Source of the DNA: Roseateles_B sp041906185
GTDB taxonomy: Bacteria > Pseudomonadota > Gammaproteobacteria > Burkholderiales > Burkholderiaceae_C
Direction of reading: 5' to 3'
DNA length: 64,000 nt
NCBI GenBank assembly: GCA_041906185.1
Contig: JAYRJQ010000020.1
Location: 1 to 64,000, forward strand
Of the stretch, positions 7,735 to 15,967 are shown in pieces. The notes beneath the pieces were generated by a model that was given only the letters and a program-made list of their open reading frames with translations, was not told where the DNA came from and made no database searches. Position numbers and translations under genes: made by a program. Within the stretch, counting starts at the first letter, position 1; each line of letters starts with the position of its first letter.

Positions 7735-8891
7735 TCGTGACGCACGTCCAGCGTGATGGAGGTGAAGCTCGCCACGTCCTCGGCCGGCTCTTCCTTCTTC
7801 TTGCCGCCTTCGCCCTTGCCCAGGGCCGAGCCCTCGTTCTGCAGGCGCCACAGCAGGTTGGTGGGCGAGTCGGCGAAGGCCAGGCCCTCTTCCTTGCTGA
7901 TGATGCCTTCGTTGATGAGGTGGGCGAAGTGCTCCTCGAAGGTCTGGGAGCCTTCGGCGATGGACTTCTCCATGGCTTCCTTGACGCCGTTGAAGTCCCC
8001 TTGCTCGATCAGCTCGGCCGTCAGCTTGGTGTTGACCAGGATTTCGGTGACCGGCACACGGCCGCCGGCGTGGGCGCGCACCAGGCGCTGCGAGACGACC
8101 GCCTTGAGGCCGGCCGCCAGGTCATTCAGCAGGGCGGGGCGGCTTTCCGGCGTGTAGAAGGACAGGATCCGGTTCAGTGCGTGGTAGCTGTTGTTGCCGT
8201 GCAGCGTGGCGAGCACGAGGTGGCCCGACAGCGCATAGGAGATGGCCGCCGTCATCGTCTCGCGGTCGCGGATTTCGCCGATCAGGATGCAGTCGGGCGA
8301 TTGCCGCAGGGCGTTCTTCAGGGCCACGTGCAGCGAGGCGGTGTCCCGGCCGACCTCGCGCTGGTTCACCACCGAGCGCTTGTTGCTGAACAGGAACTCG
8401 ACCGGGTCCTCGATGGTCAGGATGTGACCGGCCATGTTCATGTTGCGCTGCTCCAGCATGGCGGCGAGCGTCGTGCTCTTGCCGGTGCCGGTGGCGCCCA
8501 CCATGAGGATCAGGCCGCGCTTCTCCATCACGAGCTTGGACAGGATGGGCGGCAGGTTCAGGCTGTCCAGCGAGGGGATGATGTGCGGGATGTGCCGGAA
8601 CACGGCGGCGACGGTGCCGCGCTGACGGAAGGCGGAGAGGCGGAAGCTGCCGACCTTGGAGATCGAGACGGCCATGTTCAGCTCGCCCGTTTCGTCGAGC
8701 TCCGCCAGGTTCTTCGGGTCCAGGACCTCGGCGATCAGCTGGCGGGGCTGGCTGGGCGTCAGGAGCTGGTCGGAGAGCTGCAGCATCTGCCCGTTGATGC
8801 GGATCAGCACCGGCATATTGGCCGAGAGATAGATGTCCGAGGCGCCCTTGTCCGCCATCAGGCGCAGGATGCGCTCCATGTTTCCGCTCAT
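7731..8891 (-). CDS. pilU: PilU-type pilus retraction ATPase
   Basis: 386-residue hexameric secretion ATPase of the PilT/PilU group that powers type IV pilus retraction. It has Walker A GATGTGKST, the Asp box TIEDPVEFL, Walker B CILIGEIRDRETM and the His box LATLHGNNS. The C-terminal extension (EGLAFADSPTNLLWRLQNE, then an acidic/lysine-rich tail) is typical of PilU rather than PilT. The ATG at 8891 has GGAGG 8 bases ahead, better than an upstream TTG at 8906. No pilT is adjacent; it sits among lysine-synthesis genes. Confidence 0.9.
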   Translation of the reverse strand: MSGNMERILRLMADKGASDIYLSANMPVLIRINGQMLQLSDQLLTPSQPRQLIAEVLDPKNLAELDETGELNMAVSISKVGSFRLSAFRQRGTVAAVFRHIPHIIPSLDSLNLPPILSKLVMEKRGLILMVGATGTGKSTTLAAMLEQRNMNMAGHILTIEDPVEFLFSNKRSVVNQREVGRDTASLHVALKNALRQSPDCILIGEIRDRETMTAAISYALSGHLVLATLHGNNSYHALNRILSFYTPESRPALLNDLAAGLKAVVSQRLVRAHAGGRVPVTEILVNTKLTAELIEQGDFNGVKEAMEKSIAEGSQTFEEHFAHLINEGIISKEEGLAFADSPTNLLWRLQNEGSALGKGEGGKKKEEPAEDVASFTSITLDVRHE

Positions 8892-8925
8892 GCCACCGGC
8901 CTCCAACGCGTGTCAACGACGCAAG

Positions 8926-8973
8926 TCAAAAATCAAACGGGCTTCGGCGCCTGCAAAAGGCGCGCGAAGCCCG
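8926..8973 (-). terminator. Intrinsic terminator after dapD
   Basis: Read on the minus strand, a stem of about 14 bp with one bulged base (arms CGGGCTTCGCGCGCC and GGCGCCGAAGCCCG) is followed by TTTGATTTTTGAC. It should end dapC-dapD transcripts before pilU. Confidence 0.8.
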
Positions 8974-9016
8974 AATCATCGCCTAGTTTTGCAGGCGGCT
9001 GCCTGCCGAAGCCTCG

Positions 9017-9841
9017 TCAGGCGCGCAACAGTTCGTTGATGCTGGTCTTGGCGCGGGTGCCGGCGTCGACCTTCTTGACGATGATGGCGGCGTAGAGGCT
9101 GTACTTGCCGTCGGCCTTGGGCAGCGAGCCGCTGATGACCACGGAGCCGGCGGGCACGCGGCCGTAGCTGACCTCGTCCTTCTCGCGGTCGTAGATGGGG
9201 GTGCTCTGGCCGATGTACACCCCCATGGAGATCACCGAGTTCTCCTCGACGATCACGCCCTCGACGACCTCGGAGCGTGCGCCGATGAAGCAGTTGTCTT
9301 CGATGATGGTCGGGTTGGCCTGCAGGGGCTCCAGCACGCCGCCGATGCCCACGCCGCCGCTCAGGTGGACGTTCTTGCCGATCTGCGCGCAGGAGCCGAC
9401 GGTGGCCCAGGTGTCGACCATGGTGCCTTCATCGACGTAGGCGCCGATGTTGACGTAGGAGGGCATCAGCACGACGTTCTTCGCCATGAAGCTGCCGCGG
9501 CGGGCCACGGCGGGCGGGACCACGCGCACGCCGGTGGCGCGCAGCTGCTCCTCACTCAGGCTGCCGAACTTGGTCGGGACCTTGTCGAAGAAGCCGAGGT
9601 CGCCGCCGCCCATGGCGCGGTTGTCATTGAGGCGGAAGGACAGCAGCACGGCCTTCTTGACCCACTGGTGCACCGTCCATTGGCCCACGGCCTGGCGCTC
9701 GGCCACGCGCAGGCGGCCGGCGTCGAGCTCGGCCAGCACATGGTCCACGGCCTCGCGCACGGCGGCGGGCGCGCTGGCGGGGCTGAACTGGGTGCGGTCT
9801 TCCCAGGCTTGGTCGATCAGGGTCTGCAGGTCTTGGCTCAT
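9017..9841 (-). CDS. dapD: 2,3,4,5-tetrahydropyridine-2,6-dicarboxylate N-succinyltransferase
   Basis: 274-residue left-handed beta-helix acyltransferase that succinylates tetrahydrodipicolinate from succinyl-CoA in lysine/diaminopimelate synthesis. Hexapeptide repeats run through YVNIGAYVDEGTMVDTWATVG and GKNVHLSGGVGIGGVLEP. The N-terminal helical domain (TLIDQAWEDRTQFSP) and the tail INELLRA are standard. Length matches the family. It lies 71 bases after dapC, and an intrinsic terminator follows it. Confidence 0.97.
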   Translation of the reverse strand: MSQDLQTLIDQAWEDRTQFSPASAPAAVREAVDHVLAELDAGRLRVAERQAVGQWTVHQWVKKAVLLSFRLNDNRAMGGGDLGFFDKVPTKFGSLSEEQLRATGVRVVPPAVARRGSFMAKNVVLMPSYVNIGAYVDEGTMVDTWATVGSCAQIGKNVHLSGGVGIGGVLEPLQANPTIIEDNCFIGARSEVVEGVIVEENSVISMGVYIGQSTPIYDREKDEVSYGRVPAGSVVISGSLPKADGKYSLYAAIIVKKVDAGTRAKTSINELLRA

Positions 9842-9912
9842 GGTGTTCTCGAGTCAGGGAGAGGTGAGGGGGAGGGCGCCGCAGCGAGGCGGCGCCAGGG
9901 CGCGAACCGCGC

Positions 9913-11121
9913 TCAGGGGCGGTAGGCGCGGGTGAAATCGACGATGCGGCGGGCGGCTTCGAGGCACTCGGCCTCCTCGGCCACCAGCGCCAGGCGGATG
10001 CGGCCGCGGCCCGGGTTGACGCCGTGCGCCTCGCGCGCCAGCAGGCTGCCGGGCAGGACCGCCACATTGTATTGAGCGAGCAGTTCGAGGGTGAAGCGGA
10101 CGTCGTCCCCGCCGGGCACGCCGGCCCAGAGGTAGAAGCTGGCGTCGGGCAGGGCGACGTCCAGCACCTCGGCCAGCAGGGGCGTCACCGCGGCGAACTT
10201 GGCGCGGTAGGCGTCGCGGTTGGCGACGACATGCGCCTCGTCGTTCCAGGCCGCGACACTGGCCGCCTGCACCATGGGATTCATGGCGCTGCCGTGGTAG
10301 GTGCGGTAGAGCAGGAACTTCTTCAGCAGCGCGGCGTCACCGGCCACGAAGCCCGAGCGCAGGCCCGGCACGTTGGAGCGCTTGGAGAGGCTCGTGAAGG
10401 CCACCAGATTGCGGAAGTCCGGCCGGCCCAGTTGCACGGCGGCCTGCAGGCCGGAGAGCGGGGGCTCGTCGCGGAAGTAGATCTCGGAGTAGCACTCGTC
10501 CGAGGCAATGACGAAGCCATGGCGGTCCGAGAGCTCGAAGAGCTGGCGCCACTCGTCCAGCGGCATGACGGCGCCCGTGGGATTGCCGGGCGAGCAGACG
10601 TACAGCAGCTGTGTGCGGGCCCAGGTGGCGTCGTCGATCTGGCGCCAGTCGGCCGCGAAGTTGCGGGCCGGGTCGGAGTTGGCGAAGGCGGGCCTGGCGC
10701 CGGCCAGCAGGGCTGCGCCCTCGTAGATCTGATAGAAGGGATTGGGGCAGACGACCGTGGCGCCGGGGCGCGTGGGGTCGATCACCGTCTGGGCGAAGGC
10801 GAACAGGGCCTCGCGCGAGCCGTTGACCGGCAGCACCTGCGTGGCGGGGTCGAGCTGCAGGTCGTAGCGGCGCTGCAGCCAGCCGGTGATGGCCTCGCGC
10901 AGGCGGGGCTCGCCGGCCGTGGCGGGATAGACGGACAGGCCCGAGAGATGCGCCATCAGCGCGTCCTCGATCAGCTTCGGGGCCGGGTGCTTGGGTTCGC
11001 CGATGCCCAGGCTGATGGGGCGCAGCGCCGGGTTGGGCTGCAGGTCCTTCGTGAGGGCGCGCAGGCGCTCGAAGGGATAGGGCTGCAGCGAATCCAGCAG
11101 GGGGTTGTGAGGCGTTTGCAT
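9913..11121 (-). CDS. dapC: N-succinyldiaminopimelate aminotransferase
   Basis: 402-residue fold-type I PLP enzyme that transaminates N-succinyl-2-amino-6-ketopimelate. The PLP lysine lies in TSLSKRSNVPGLRSGF and the cofactor-binding loop in SPGNPTGAVM. The N-terminus (MQTPHNPLLDSLQPYPFERL) is characteristic of proteobacterial DapC. The ATG at 11121 was chosen for that N-terminus; longer versions run into the SET gene. With dapD and dapE it supplies the succinylase branch of lysine synthesis. Confidence 0.93.
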   Translation of the reverse strand: MQTPHNPLLDSLQPYPFERLRALTKDLQPNPALRPISLGIGEPKHPAPKLIEDALMAHLSGLSVYPATAGEPRLREAITGWLQRRYDLQLDPATQVLPVNGSREALFAFAQTVIDPTRPGATVVCPNPFYQIYEGAALLAGARPAFANSDPARNFAADWRQIDDATWARTQLLYVCSPGNPTGAVMPLDEWRQLFELSDRHGFVIASDECYSEIYFRDEPPLSGLQAAVQLGRPDFRNLVAFTSLSKRSNVPGLRSGFVAGDAALLKKFLLYRTYHGSAMNPMVQAASVAAWNDEAHVVANRDAYRAKFAAVTPLLAEVLDVALPDASFYLWAGVPGGDDVRFTLELLAQYNVAVLPGSLLAREAHGVNPGRGRIRLALVAEEAECLEAARRIVDFTRAYRP

Positions 11122-11146
11122 CCAGCGGGGCGCCGCTCGTGGCGGC

Positions 11147-11572
11147 TCAAAGACGACGCTGGCAATTGTCAGCCCCACAACGGCATTCCAGCCGCCCTTC
11201 ATGGTGGGTCAGGCCGTAGGACACGGTTATTTCTTCGCCAATCGCGATTTCGCGCAGGGCGAAGAAGCGCACCTCGCCGTCCGCCACCTCGATGCGGGCA
11301 TTGGCCGCGCAGCTGTGGTTGGTGAAGCGCATGGCGTCGTCGGAGCGGCTGCAGTCGATGGCCCGCGAGGGCGACAGCTCCACCAGCATGAGGCGGGCCC
11401 GGTCCTGGGCGCGGCGCCGGGCCTCGGCCACGGTGATGGACTCGCCCGTGAGGTCGCCGATGTGACGGCCGGCGGCGATGACTTCATCCGCAAAGACGCC
11501 GAAGCCGTCGATGCGGCTGCGCTTCACGCGCACGGCGGCGTACTGGTGCAGGGGGCTGGTGTCGAAGGCCAT
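11147..11572 (-). CDS. Small SET-domain protein
   Basis: 141-residue stand-alone SET domain. The diagnostic motifs are present: FGVFADEVIAAGRHIGDLTGE near the N-terminus, MRFTNHSCAANARIEV and AIGEEITVSYG. A post-SET-like cysteine cluster, CRCGADNC, lies at the C-terminus. SET domains transfer a methyl group from SAM to lysine side chains; the target of this one is unknown. It sits between queF (53 bases) and dapC (25 bases) on the same strand, so it is probably co-transcribed with them. It could methylate a ribosomal, histone-like or other basic protein, but nothing here identifies the substrate. Confidence 0.82.
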   Translation of the reverse strand: MAFDTSPLHQYAAVRVKRSRIDGFGVFADEVIAAGRHIGDLTGESITVAEARRRAQDRARLMLVELSPSRAIDCSRSDDAMRFTNHSCAANARIEVADGEVRFFALREIAIGEEITVSYGLTHHEGRLECRCGADNCQRRL

Positions 11573-11625
11573 CGGGTTGGCAATGAAGAAGGGGGCCGAA
11601 GCCCCCCGATGCTGCGACGCCTGGC

Positions 11626-12168
11626 TTACAGCAGGCCGGTCTCGGCGCCGTGCTGGGGCAGGTCGACGCGCGGCAGGGGCTTCCAGCCCTTCTTGCGGTG
11701 CTCGACGACGACGTTGGTGTAGATGCCGCCGCGCACGTACCACTTGGCGGTGATGCGGATGAAGCGCGGGTTCGTGACCTTTACGATGTCCTCGAGGATG
11801 GTGTTGGTCACCTTCTCGTGGAAGGCGCCTTCATCGCGGTAGGACCACATGTACATCTTCAGGCTCTTGAGCTCGACGCAGTACTCGTCCGCGATCATGT
11901 CGATCGTGAAGTGGGCGAAGTCGGGCTGGCCGGTCAAGGGGCAGAAGCAGGTGAACTCGGGCACCTGGAACTGGATGACGTAGTCGCGCTGCGGGGCCGG
12001 GTTCGGGAAGACGTGCAGCTCCTTGCTGGGGCGCGACGGCGGGTTCACCGGCATTTCGCGCATCTTGGGTGCGGCGGCCTTGGTGGCAGTCTTGGCGACG
12101 GTCTTGGCGGGCTTGGCGCTTGCCTTGGTGGCAGGCTGGGCGGCGGCGGTCTTGGTGTTCTTGCTCAT
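11626..12168 (-). CDS. queF: QueF, NADPH-dependent preQ0 reductase, with Lys/Ala-rich N-terminal extension
   Basis: Reduces 7-cyano-7-deazaguanine (preQ0) to preQ1 in queuosine biosynthesis. The core (about residues 45-180) is a single-domain type I QueF with the catalytic Cys in FTCFCPLTGQPDFA and the substrate-binding ELKSLK. Residues 1-38 form an Ala/Lys/Thr-rich tail resembling histone H1-like tails, absent from most QueF. GGAA lies 6 bases ahead of the first ATG, supporting the long form; internal ATGs at 12063 and 12054 would remove the tail. No preQ1 riboswitch could be recognised upstream. Confidence 0.93.
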   Translation of the reverse strand: MSKNTKTAAAQPATKASAKPAKTVAKTATKAAAPKMREMPVNPPSRPSKELHVFPNPAPQRDYVIQFQVPEFTCFCPLTGQPDFAHFTIDMIADEYCVELKSLKMYMWSYRDEGAFHEKVTNTILEDIVKVTNPRFIRITAKWYVRGGIYTNVVVEHRKKGWKPLPRVDLPQHGAETGLL

Positions 12169-12398
12169 GTGGGTTCCAGGCCGGCGCCCACCACTGACTC
12201 AGGGGTCAGACGAGGCGCCCGGGCAACGGATGTCGGGGAGGTGCGCGATGTTATCATCCGGCCCCGAGATTTGCCCCCGTCGAGGGGCATTTCTGTAAAT
12301 AAATCAACGCCTTAGCTTCGCATTGAGCGAGCTGGGGCACTTGGCTCCAGCCCCGGCCGGAGCGGACCTCGAGATTCTCTGAGCCAGCCTAGCCGTCC

Positions 12399-15300
12399 AT
12401 GCGCCTGAACTCGATCAAGCTCTCGGGCTTCAAGTCCTTCGCCGAGCCCACCAATTTCCAGCTGCCGGGCCAGCTGGTGGGCGTGGTCGGCCCCAATGGC
12501 TGCGGCAAGTCCAACATCATGGACGCCGTGCGCTGGGTGCTGGGCGAGAGCAAGGCCAGCGAGCTGCGCGGCGAGTCCATGCAGGACGTGATCTTCAACG
12601 GCTCCGGCAACCGCCGCCCGGCCAGCCGCGCGAGCGTGGAGCTGGTGTTCAGCAACGAGGACGCCCGCGCGGGCGGCCAGTGGAACCAGTTCGCCGAGAT
12701 CGCCGTGAAGCGCGTGCTGACCCGCGAGGGCGGCAGCAGCTACTTCATCAACAACCAGCCCGTGCGCCGGCGTGACGTGCAGGACGTGTTCCTCGGCACC
12801 GGCCTCGGGCCGCGTGCCTACGCCATCATCGGCCAGGGCACGATCAGCCGCATCATCGAGTCCAAGCCCGAGGAGCTGCGCCTGTTCCTGGAGGAGGCCG
12901 CGGGCGTCTCCAAGTACAAGGAACGCCGCCGCGAGACGGAGAACCGGCTCAAGGACACGCGCGAGAACCTCACCCGCGTGGAAGACATCCTGCGCGAGCT
13001 GAACAACAACCTCGAGAAGCTGGAGCGCCAGGCCGAGGTCGCCGCCAGCTACCGCTCGCTGCAGGACGCCGGCACGCTGAAGCTGCACCAGCTGTGGTTC
13101 CTCAAGCACCGCGACGCTGCCACCGAGCAGGACCGCGTCAAGAAGGAGCACCTGGACGCCGTCAACGCCCTCGAGGCCCGGCTGGCCGAGCTGCGCGCCG
13201 TCGAGGCCGAGCTCGAGACCGTGCGCCAGGCCCACTACGCCGCCGGTGACGAGCTGCATGCCGCGCAGGGCCGCATGGCCGAGGCGCAGCTAGAGGTGAG
13301 CCGGCTGGAGGAGCGCATCCGCTATGTGGTCGAGGGCCGCCAGCGCGTGGAGTCCCGCCTGATCGAGCTGCAGGCCCAGAACCAGCAATGGGAAGAGCGT
13401 GCCGCGCAGGCCGCCGCCGAGCTGGAGGACATCGCCGCGAAGATCGCCGAGGCCGAGGAGCAGAGCGAGATCCTCGCCGCCCAGGCCGAGGAGCAGGCGA
13501 TGAACCTGCCCAACCACGAGGACGCGGTGCGGGCGAACCAGGCCCGGGCCAACGAGCAGCGCACGCAGGTCAGCCAGGTCCAGCAGCAGATCCAGGTGCT
13601 GGCCGCCGAGAGCCGCAACATCGACGAGCAGAACCGCCAGCTGCGCACGCGCCGCGAGCGTCTGGCGACCGAAAGGCAAGGCCTGACCCTCCCGGATCAG
13701 GGGCGCCTGGACGAGCTGAAGGTGCAGAGCGCGGATGCCGACGAGCAGCGCGACCTCGCCGACGCCCGCCTGCACGAGCTGCAGGAGCAGGTGCCGCAGC
13801 TGGACGAGTCCCGCCGTGCCGCGCAGGACGACGCCAACCGGCAGCTGGCCCGCCAGGCCGACCTGTCCGCGCGGCTCGAGGCGCTCAAGGCCCTGCAGGA
13901 GAAGGTGCAGACCGAGGGCAAGCTCAAGCCCTGGCTGGCCAAGCACGGTCTCGACGGCCTGGCCGGCCTGTGGACGCGCCTGCACATCGAAACCGGCTGG
14001 GAGAACGCCCTCGAGGCCGCGCTGCGCGAACGCATGGGCGCGCTGGAGGTCGGCCGCCTGGAGACGGTGCGCGCCTTCGCCAGCGATGCGCCGCCCGCCC
14101 GCCTGGCCTTCTACTCGCCGCCCGCCGCGGCCATCGCCAACACCCACGAGACCCTGCCGCGGCTCACCGACCTGCTGCGCCTGGACGACGCCGGCCTGAA
14201 GGCGCTGATGAACGACTGGCTGGAGGGCGTCTACACGGCGGCTTCCATGGACGAGGCTCTGGCCGGGCGCGGCAAGCTCTCGCACGGCGAGGTCATCATG
14301 ACCCGCGAGGGTCACGCGGTGAGCCAGTTCGCCGTGAGCTTCTATGCGCCCGATTCCGAGGCCGCCGGCCTGCTGGCCCGCGCGCAGGAGATCGAGAACC
14401 TGGGCCGCGAGCTGCGCGCCCAGACGCTCATCGCCGACGATGCCAAGACCCACCTGATCCGCGCCGAGGCCGCCTACAGCGAGGCCTCGCAGCGCCTGGC
14501 CGCCGTGCGGCGCGAGGCCAGCGAGTCGCAGACGCGCGCGCACCAGCTGCATGTGGAGCTGCTGCGCCTCGCTAGCCAAGCTGAGGCCGCCAGCACCCGC
14601 AAGGCCCAGCTGGAGGACGAGATCGCCGAGATCGACGCCCAGTCGGAGGAGCTGCAGGAGCGCCGCATGACCGGCGAGGCCCGCTTCGAGGAGCTGGACC
14701 TGCAGCTGGCCGACACCCAGGAGCGCCACGCCGAGCTGGAGGAGGGCGTGATCCAGGCCGAGCGCAAGCTGGCCGAGGCGCGCGAGCAGCTGCGGGCGCT
14801 GGAGCGCCGCGCGCAGGAGTCGCAGTTCGCGGCCCGCGGCCTGGCGGCGCGCCGGGGCGAGCTGCAGCGCGGCATCGAGACCGCCGGCCAGCAGATCGCC
14901 CAGAACAAGACCTCGGCCGAGAACCTGCAGGCGGAGCTGGACACGCTCAACGACGCCGCCGCGCAGGCCGGCCTGCAGGACGCCCTGGCCCTCAAGATGG
15001 AGCGCGAGCAGCAGCTGGCCGCCGTGCGCAGCAGCTACGACGACCTCAGCCTGCGCCTGCGCCGCGCCGAGGAGCAGCGCCTGAGCTTCGAACGCAGCCT
15101 GGAGCCTCTGCGCGAGCGCATCACCAAGCTGCAGCTGGACGAGCAGGCCGCGCAGCTGGGCGGCGCGCAGTATCTGGAGCAGCTGAACGCCGCCGGCGTG
15201 GACCAGGAACAGCTGGCCAGGACGGTGGAGGAGGGCGAGGTCAAGCTGTGGGGCCTGCAGAGCGAGATCGACCGCATCAACCGCGAGATCGCCGCGCTGG

Positions 15301-15911
15301 GCGCCGTCAACCTGGCCGCGCTGGACGAGCTCACCGCCGCGCGCGAGCGCAAGACCTTCCTCGATTCGCAGTTCGCCGACCTCACCAGCGCCATCCACAC
15401 GCTGGAAGACGCCATCCACAAGATCGACCTGGAGACGCGCGACCTGCTGTCCGCCACCTTCAACCAGGTCAACGAGCATTTCGGGCGCATGTTCCCCAGC
15501 CTCTTCGGCGGCGGCAACGCCAAGCTGGTGATGACGGGGGACGAGATCCTGGATGCCGGCGTGCAGGTCATGGCCCAGCCGCCGGGCAAGAAGAACAGCA
15601 CCATCCACCTGCTCTCGGGCGGCGAGAAGGCGCTGACGGCCATCGCGCTCGTGTTCGCCATCTTCCAGCTGAACCCGGCGCCCTTCTGCCTGCTGGACGA
15701 GGTGGACGCGCCGCTGGACGACGCCAACACCGAACGCTACGCGCGCCTCGTGGCGCAGATGAGCGCGGGCACGCAATTCCTCTTCATCTCGCACAACAAG
15801 ATCGCGATGGAGATGGCGGAACAACTGATCGGGGTGACCATGCAGGAGCAGGGCGTCTCCCGGATCGTGGCGGTGGACATGGAAGCCGCCCTGACCATGG
15901 CAGAGAGCTGA
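12399..15911 (+). CDS. smc: Chromosome segregation protein SMC
   Basis: 1170-residue structural maintenance of chromosomes ATPase, the core of the Smc-ScpAB condensin complex. The N-terminal Walker A is GPNGCGKS (31-38). Long coiled coils run from about 165 to 480 and 660 to 1000, with a hinge around 505-620. The C-terminal signature HLLSGGEKALTAIAL and Walker B FCLLDEVDAPLDDANT complete the ATPase head. It heads the plus-strand group smc-zipA-CNNM-ligA. The stop codon overlaps an 18-codon reading frame that bridges to zipA. Confidence 0.97.
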   Translation: MRLNSIKLSGFKSFAEPTNFQLPGQLVGVVGPNGCGKSNIMDAVRWVLGESKASELRGESMQDVIFNGSGNRRPASRASVELVFSNEDARAGGQWNQFAEIAVKRVLTREGGSSYFINNQPVRRRDVQDVFLGTGLGPRAYAIIGQGTISRIIESKPEELRLFLEEAAGVSKYKERRRETENRLKDTRENLTRVEDILRELNNNLEKLERQAEVAASYRSLQDAGTLKLHQLWFLKHRDAATEQDRVKKEHLDAVNALEARLAELRAVEAELETVRQAHYAAGDELHAAQGRMAEAQLEVSRLEERIRYVVEGRQRVESRLIELQAQNQQWEERAAQAAAELEDIAAKIAEAEEQSEILAAQAEEQAMNLPNHEDAVRANQARANEQRTQVSQVQQQIQVLAAESRNIDEQNRQLRTRRERLATERQGLTLPDQGRLDELKVQSADADEQRDLADARLHELQEQVPQLDESRRAAQDDANRQLARQADLSARLEALKALQEKVQTEGKLKPWLAKHGLDGLAGLWTRLHIETGWENALEAALRERMGALEVGRLETVRAFASDAPPARLAFYSPPAAAIANTHETLPRLTDLLRLDDAGLKALMNDWLEGVYTAASMDEALAGRGKLSHGEVIMTREGHAVSQFAVSFYAPDSEAAGLLARAQEIENLGRELRAQTLIADDAKTHLIRAEAAYSEASQRLAAVRREASESQTRAHQLHVELLRLASQAEAASTRKAQLEDEIAEIDAQSEELQERRMTGEARFEELDLQLADTQERHAELEEGVIQAERKLAEAREQLRALERRAQESQFAARGLAARRGELQRGIETAGQQIAQNKTSAENLQAELDTLNDAAAQAGLQDALALKMEREQQLAAVRSSYDDLSLRLRRAEEQRLSFERSLEPLRERITKLQLDEQAAQLGGAQYLEQLNAAGVDQEQLARTVEEGEVKLWGLQSEIDRINREIAALGAVNLAALDELTAARERKTFLDSQFADLTSAIHTLEDAIHKIDLETRDLLSATFNQVNEHFGRMFPSLFGGGNAKLVMTGDEILDAGVQVMAQPPGKKNSTIHLLSGGEKALTAIALVFAIFQLNPAPFCLLDEVDAPLDDANTERYARLVAQMSAGTQFLFISHNKIAMEMAEQLIGVTMQEQGVSRIVAVDMEAALTMAES

Positions 15912-15967
15912 TGACGATGTTTGCAGTGCAAGGCATGGAGTTCGAGATGACGGAGGTCCGGGCATGA
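15911..15967 (+). other. 18-codon bridging reading frame between smc and zipA
   Basis: An ATG overlaps the smc stop (TGATG), and the frame ends at a TGA overlapping the zipA ATG (ATGA). The predicted peptide starts MTMFAVQGME and is 18 residues long. The zipA Shine-Dalgarno (GGAGG) lies inside it. It may only carry ribosomes from smc to zipA; no family is recognisable. Confidence 0.3.

Noticed and set aside
12169..12300. preQ1 riboswitch or queF attenuator
   Set aside because: A short TGCCCC/GGGGCA hairpin (12272-12289) is present but there is no preQ1 aptamer sequence.
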